Of a stretch of 6,974 bases of DNA, positions 6,561 to 6,974 are shown piece by piece. The position numbers and the translations under genes are program-made. Location of the stretch: assembly GCA_964604565.1 (NCBI GenBank), contig CAZRZN010000227.1:1-6974 (forward strand), given 5' to 3'. The DNA is from CAZRZN01 sp964604565. GTDB lineage: Bacteria; Pseudomonadota; Alphaproteobacteria; Rhodobacterales; Rhodobacteraceae. The notes under the pieces are model-generated. The model worked only from the letters and a program-made list of their open reading frames with translations. It made no database searches and was not told where the DNA came from. Within the stretch, counting starts at the first letter, position 1; each line of letters starts with the position of its first letter.

Positions 6561-6974
6561 ATGCCCATGAGCGCGTATTACCGCCCCGTCGTCCGGTTCG
6601 ACAGTCCCCGCCCCGATCACGCCCTCGATCTTGCGGGAGGACCGGGCTGGTTCAGCGAAACCCTCTGTCACCGCCGGAACGCCACGCCGGTGCGCATTCC
6701 TGCGGGCGATGTCCCGGAGGTCTGGCGCCGTCGGCTGACCGCGCCGCGGCCCGCCGTGGCCGGGCTTGTCTTCGACCGTCCGCATATCATGGGTGTCCTG
6801 AACGTCACGCCGGACAGTTTTTCCGACGGCGGCCGCCACCAGACCGCCACCCGCGCCCTGCGGCAGGCCCACGAGCTGGTGCAGGCGGGCGCCGACATCA
6901 TCGACGTCGGCGGCGAAAGAACCCGGCCCGGCGCGCGGCCCGTCCCCCGCGAGGCCGAGATCGCCCGGGTGGAA
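6561..6974 (+). CDS. folP: Dihydropteroate synthase, N-terminal part (3' end outside window)
   Basis: Condenses 6-hydroxymethyl-7,8-dihydropterin diphosphate with p-aminobenzoate to dihydropteroate; target of sulfonamides; cytoplasmic. The 138 residues present include an N-terminal extension of about 75 residues before the core, longer than in E. coli FolP and of no recognised motif. The barrel then starts with the signature IMGVLNVTPDSFSDGG (76-91), which carries the pyrophosphate-binding Asn, and continues to the second loop ADIIDVGGERTRPGA (111-125). In that loop the usual Ser of GGESTRPG is Arg (residue 120, codon AGA at 6918-6920). The start could be ATG 6561 or ATG 6567. G-rich GGGATGGG (6546-6553) precedes the first at 7 bases, so 6561 is preferred. 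Following folB at 33 bases, it receives the next intermediate but one of the pathway. In related bacteria glmM often follows. Confidence 0.93.
   Translation, partial: MPMSAYYRPVVRFDSPRPDHALDLAGGPGWFSETLCHRRNATPVRIPAGDVPEVWRRRLTAPRPAVAGLVFDRPHIMGVLNVTPDSFSDGGRHQTATRALRQAHELVQAGADIIDVGGERTRPGARPVPREAEIARVE

Noticed and set aside
1..6974. Mobile element, CRISPR array, tRNA or rRNA
   Set aside because: No spaced direct repeats, transposase or integrase motifs, terminal repeats or tRNA cloverleaf were recognised. Composition looks uniform.

Overview
The window is GC-rich chromosomal DNA with strong G/C third-position bias. Its genes and motifs fit an alphaproteobacterium, most likely of the Rhodobacterales/Rhodobacteraceae (a paracoccus/roseobacter-like lineage). 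This rests on a proteobacterial-type single-chain methylmalonyl-CoA mutase, a long two-domain FolB directly ahead of folP, and a SleB-family cell wall hydrolase beside a PPDK-like protein. The assignment is an inference from recognised protein families; no search was run. All supported genes are on the plus strand.

Layout. (1) Positions 3-1601 hold the C-terminal three quarters of adenosylcobalamin-dependent methylmalonyl-CoA mutase, cut by the window start. (2) Positions 1602-2061 are a 460-base non-coding gap with several GC-rich hairpins and a plausible sigma70-type promoter at its right end. (3) Positions 2062-4632 encode an 856-residue PPDK-family protein. Its phosphohistidine and PEP/pyruvate domains are intact by motif, but its N-terminal ATP-binding domain is eroded at most of the residues used for nucleotide binding. 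(4) Positions 4633-4805 hold a putative terminator and a near-perfect inverted repeat close to a weak promoter. (5) Positions 4806-5492 encode a secreted SleB/CwlJ-type cell wall hydrolase, followed by a very strong intrinsic terminator. (6) Positions 5589-6527 encode dihydroneopterin aldolase (folB) with an extra C-terminal domain that resembles a degenerate amino-acid-kinase fold. (7) From 6561 to the window end lies the N-terminal part of dihydropteroate synthase (folP).

How they fit together. The mutase closes propionyl-CoA assimilation (and the ethylmalonyl-CoA pathway where present) by making succinyl-CoA. folB and folP are consecutive folate genes 33 bases apart and almost certainly co-transcribed. 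The PPDK-like protein and the hydrolase are separate transcription units by their terminators, and nothing in the sequence proves a functional link. The best candidates for undescribed biology are the PPDK paralogue with a disabled-looking nucleotide site and the pseudokinase-like tail on FolB. The Arg-for-Ser change in the FolP pterin/sulfonamide loop is also worth checking.
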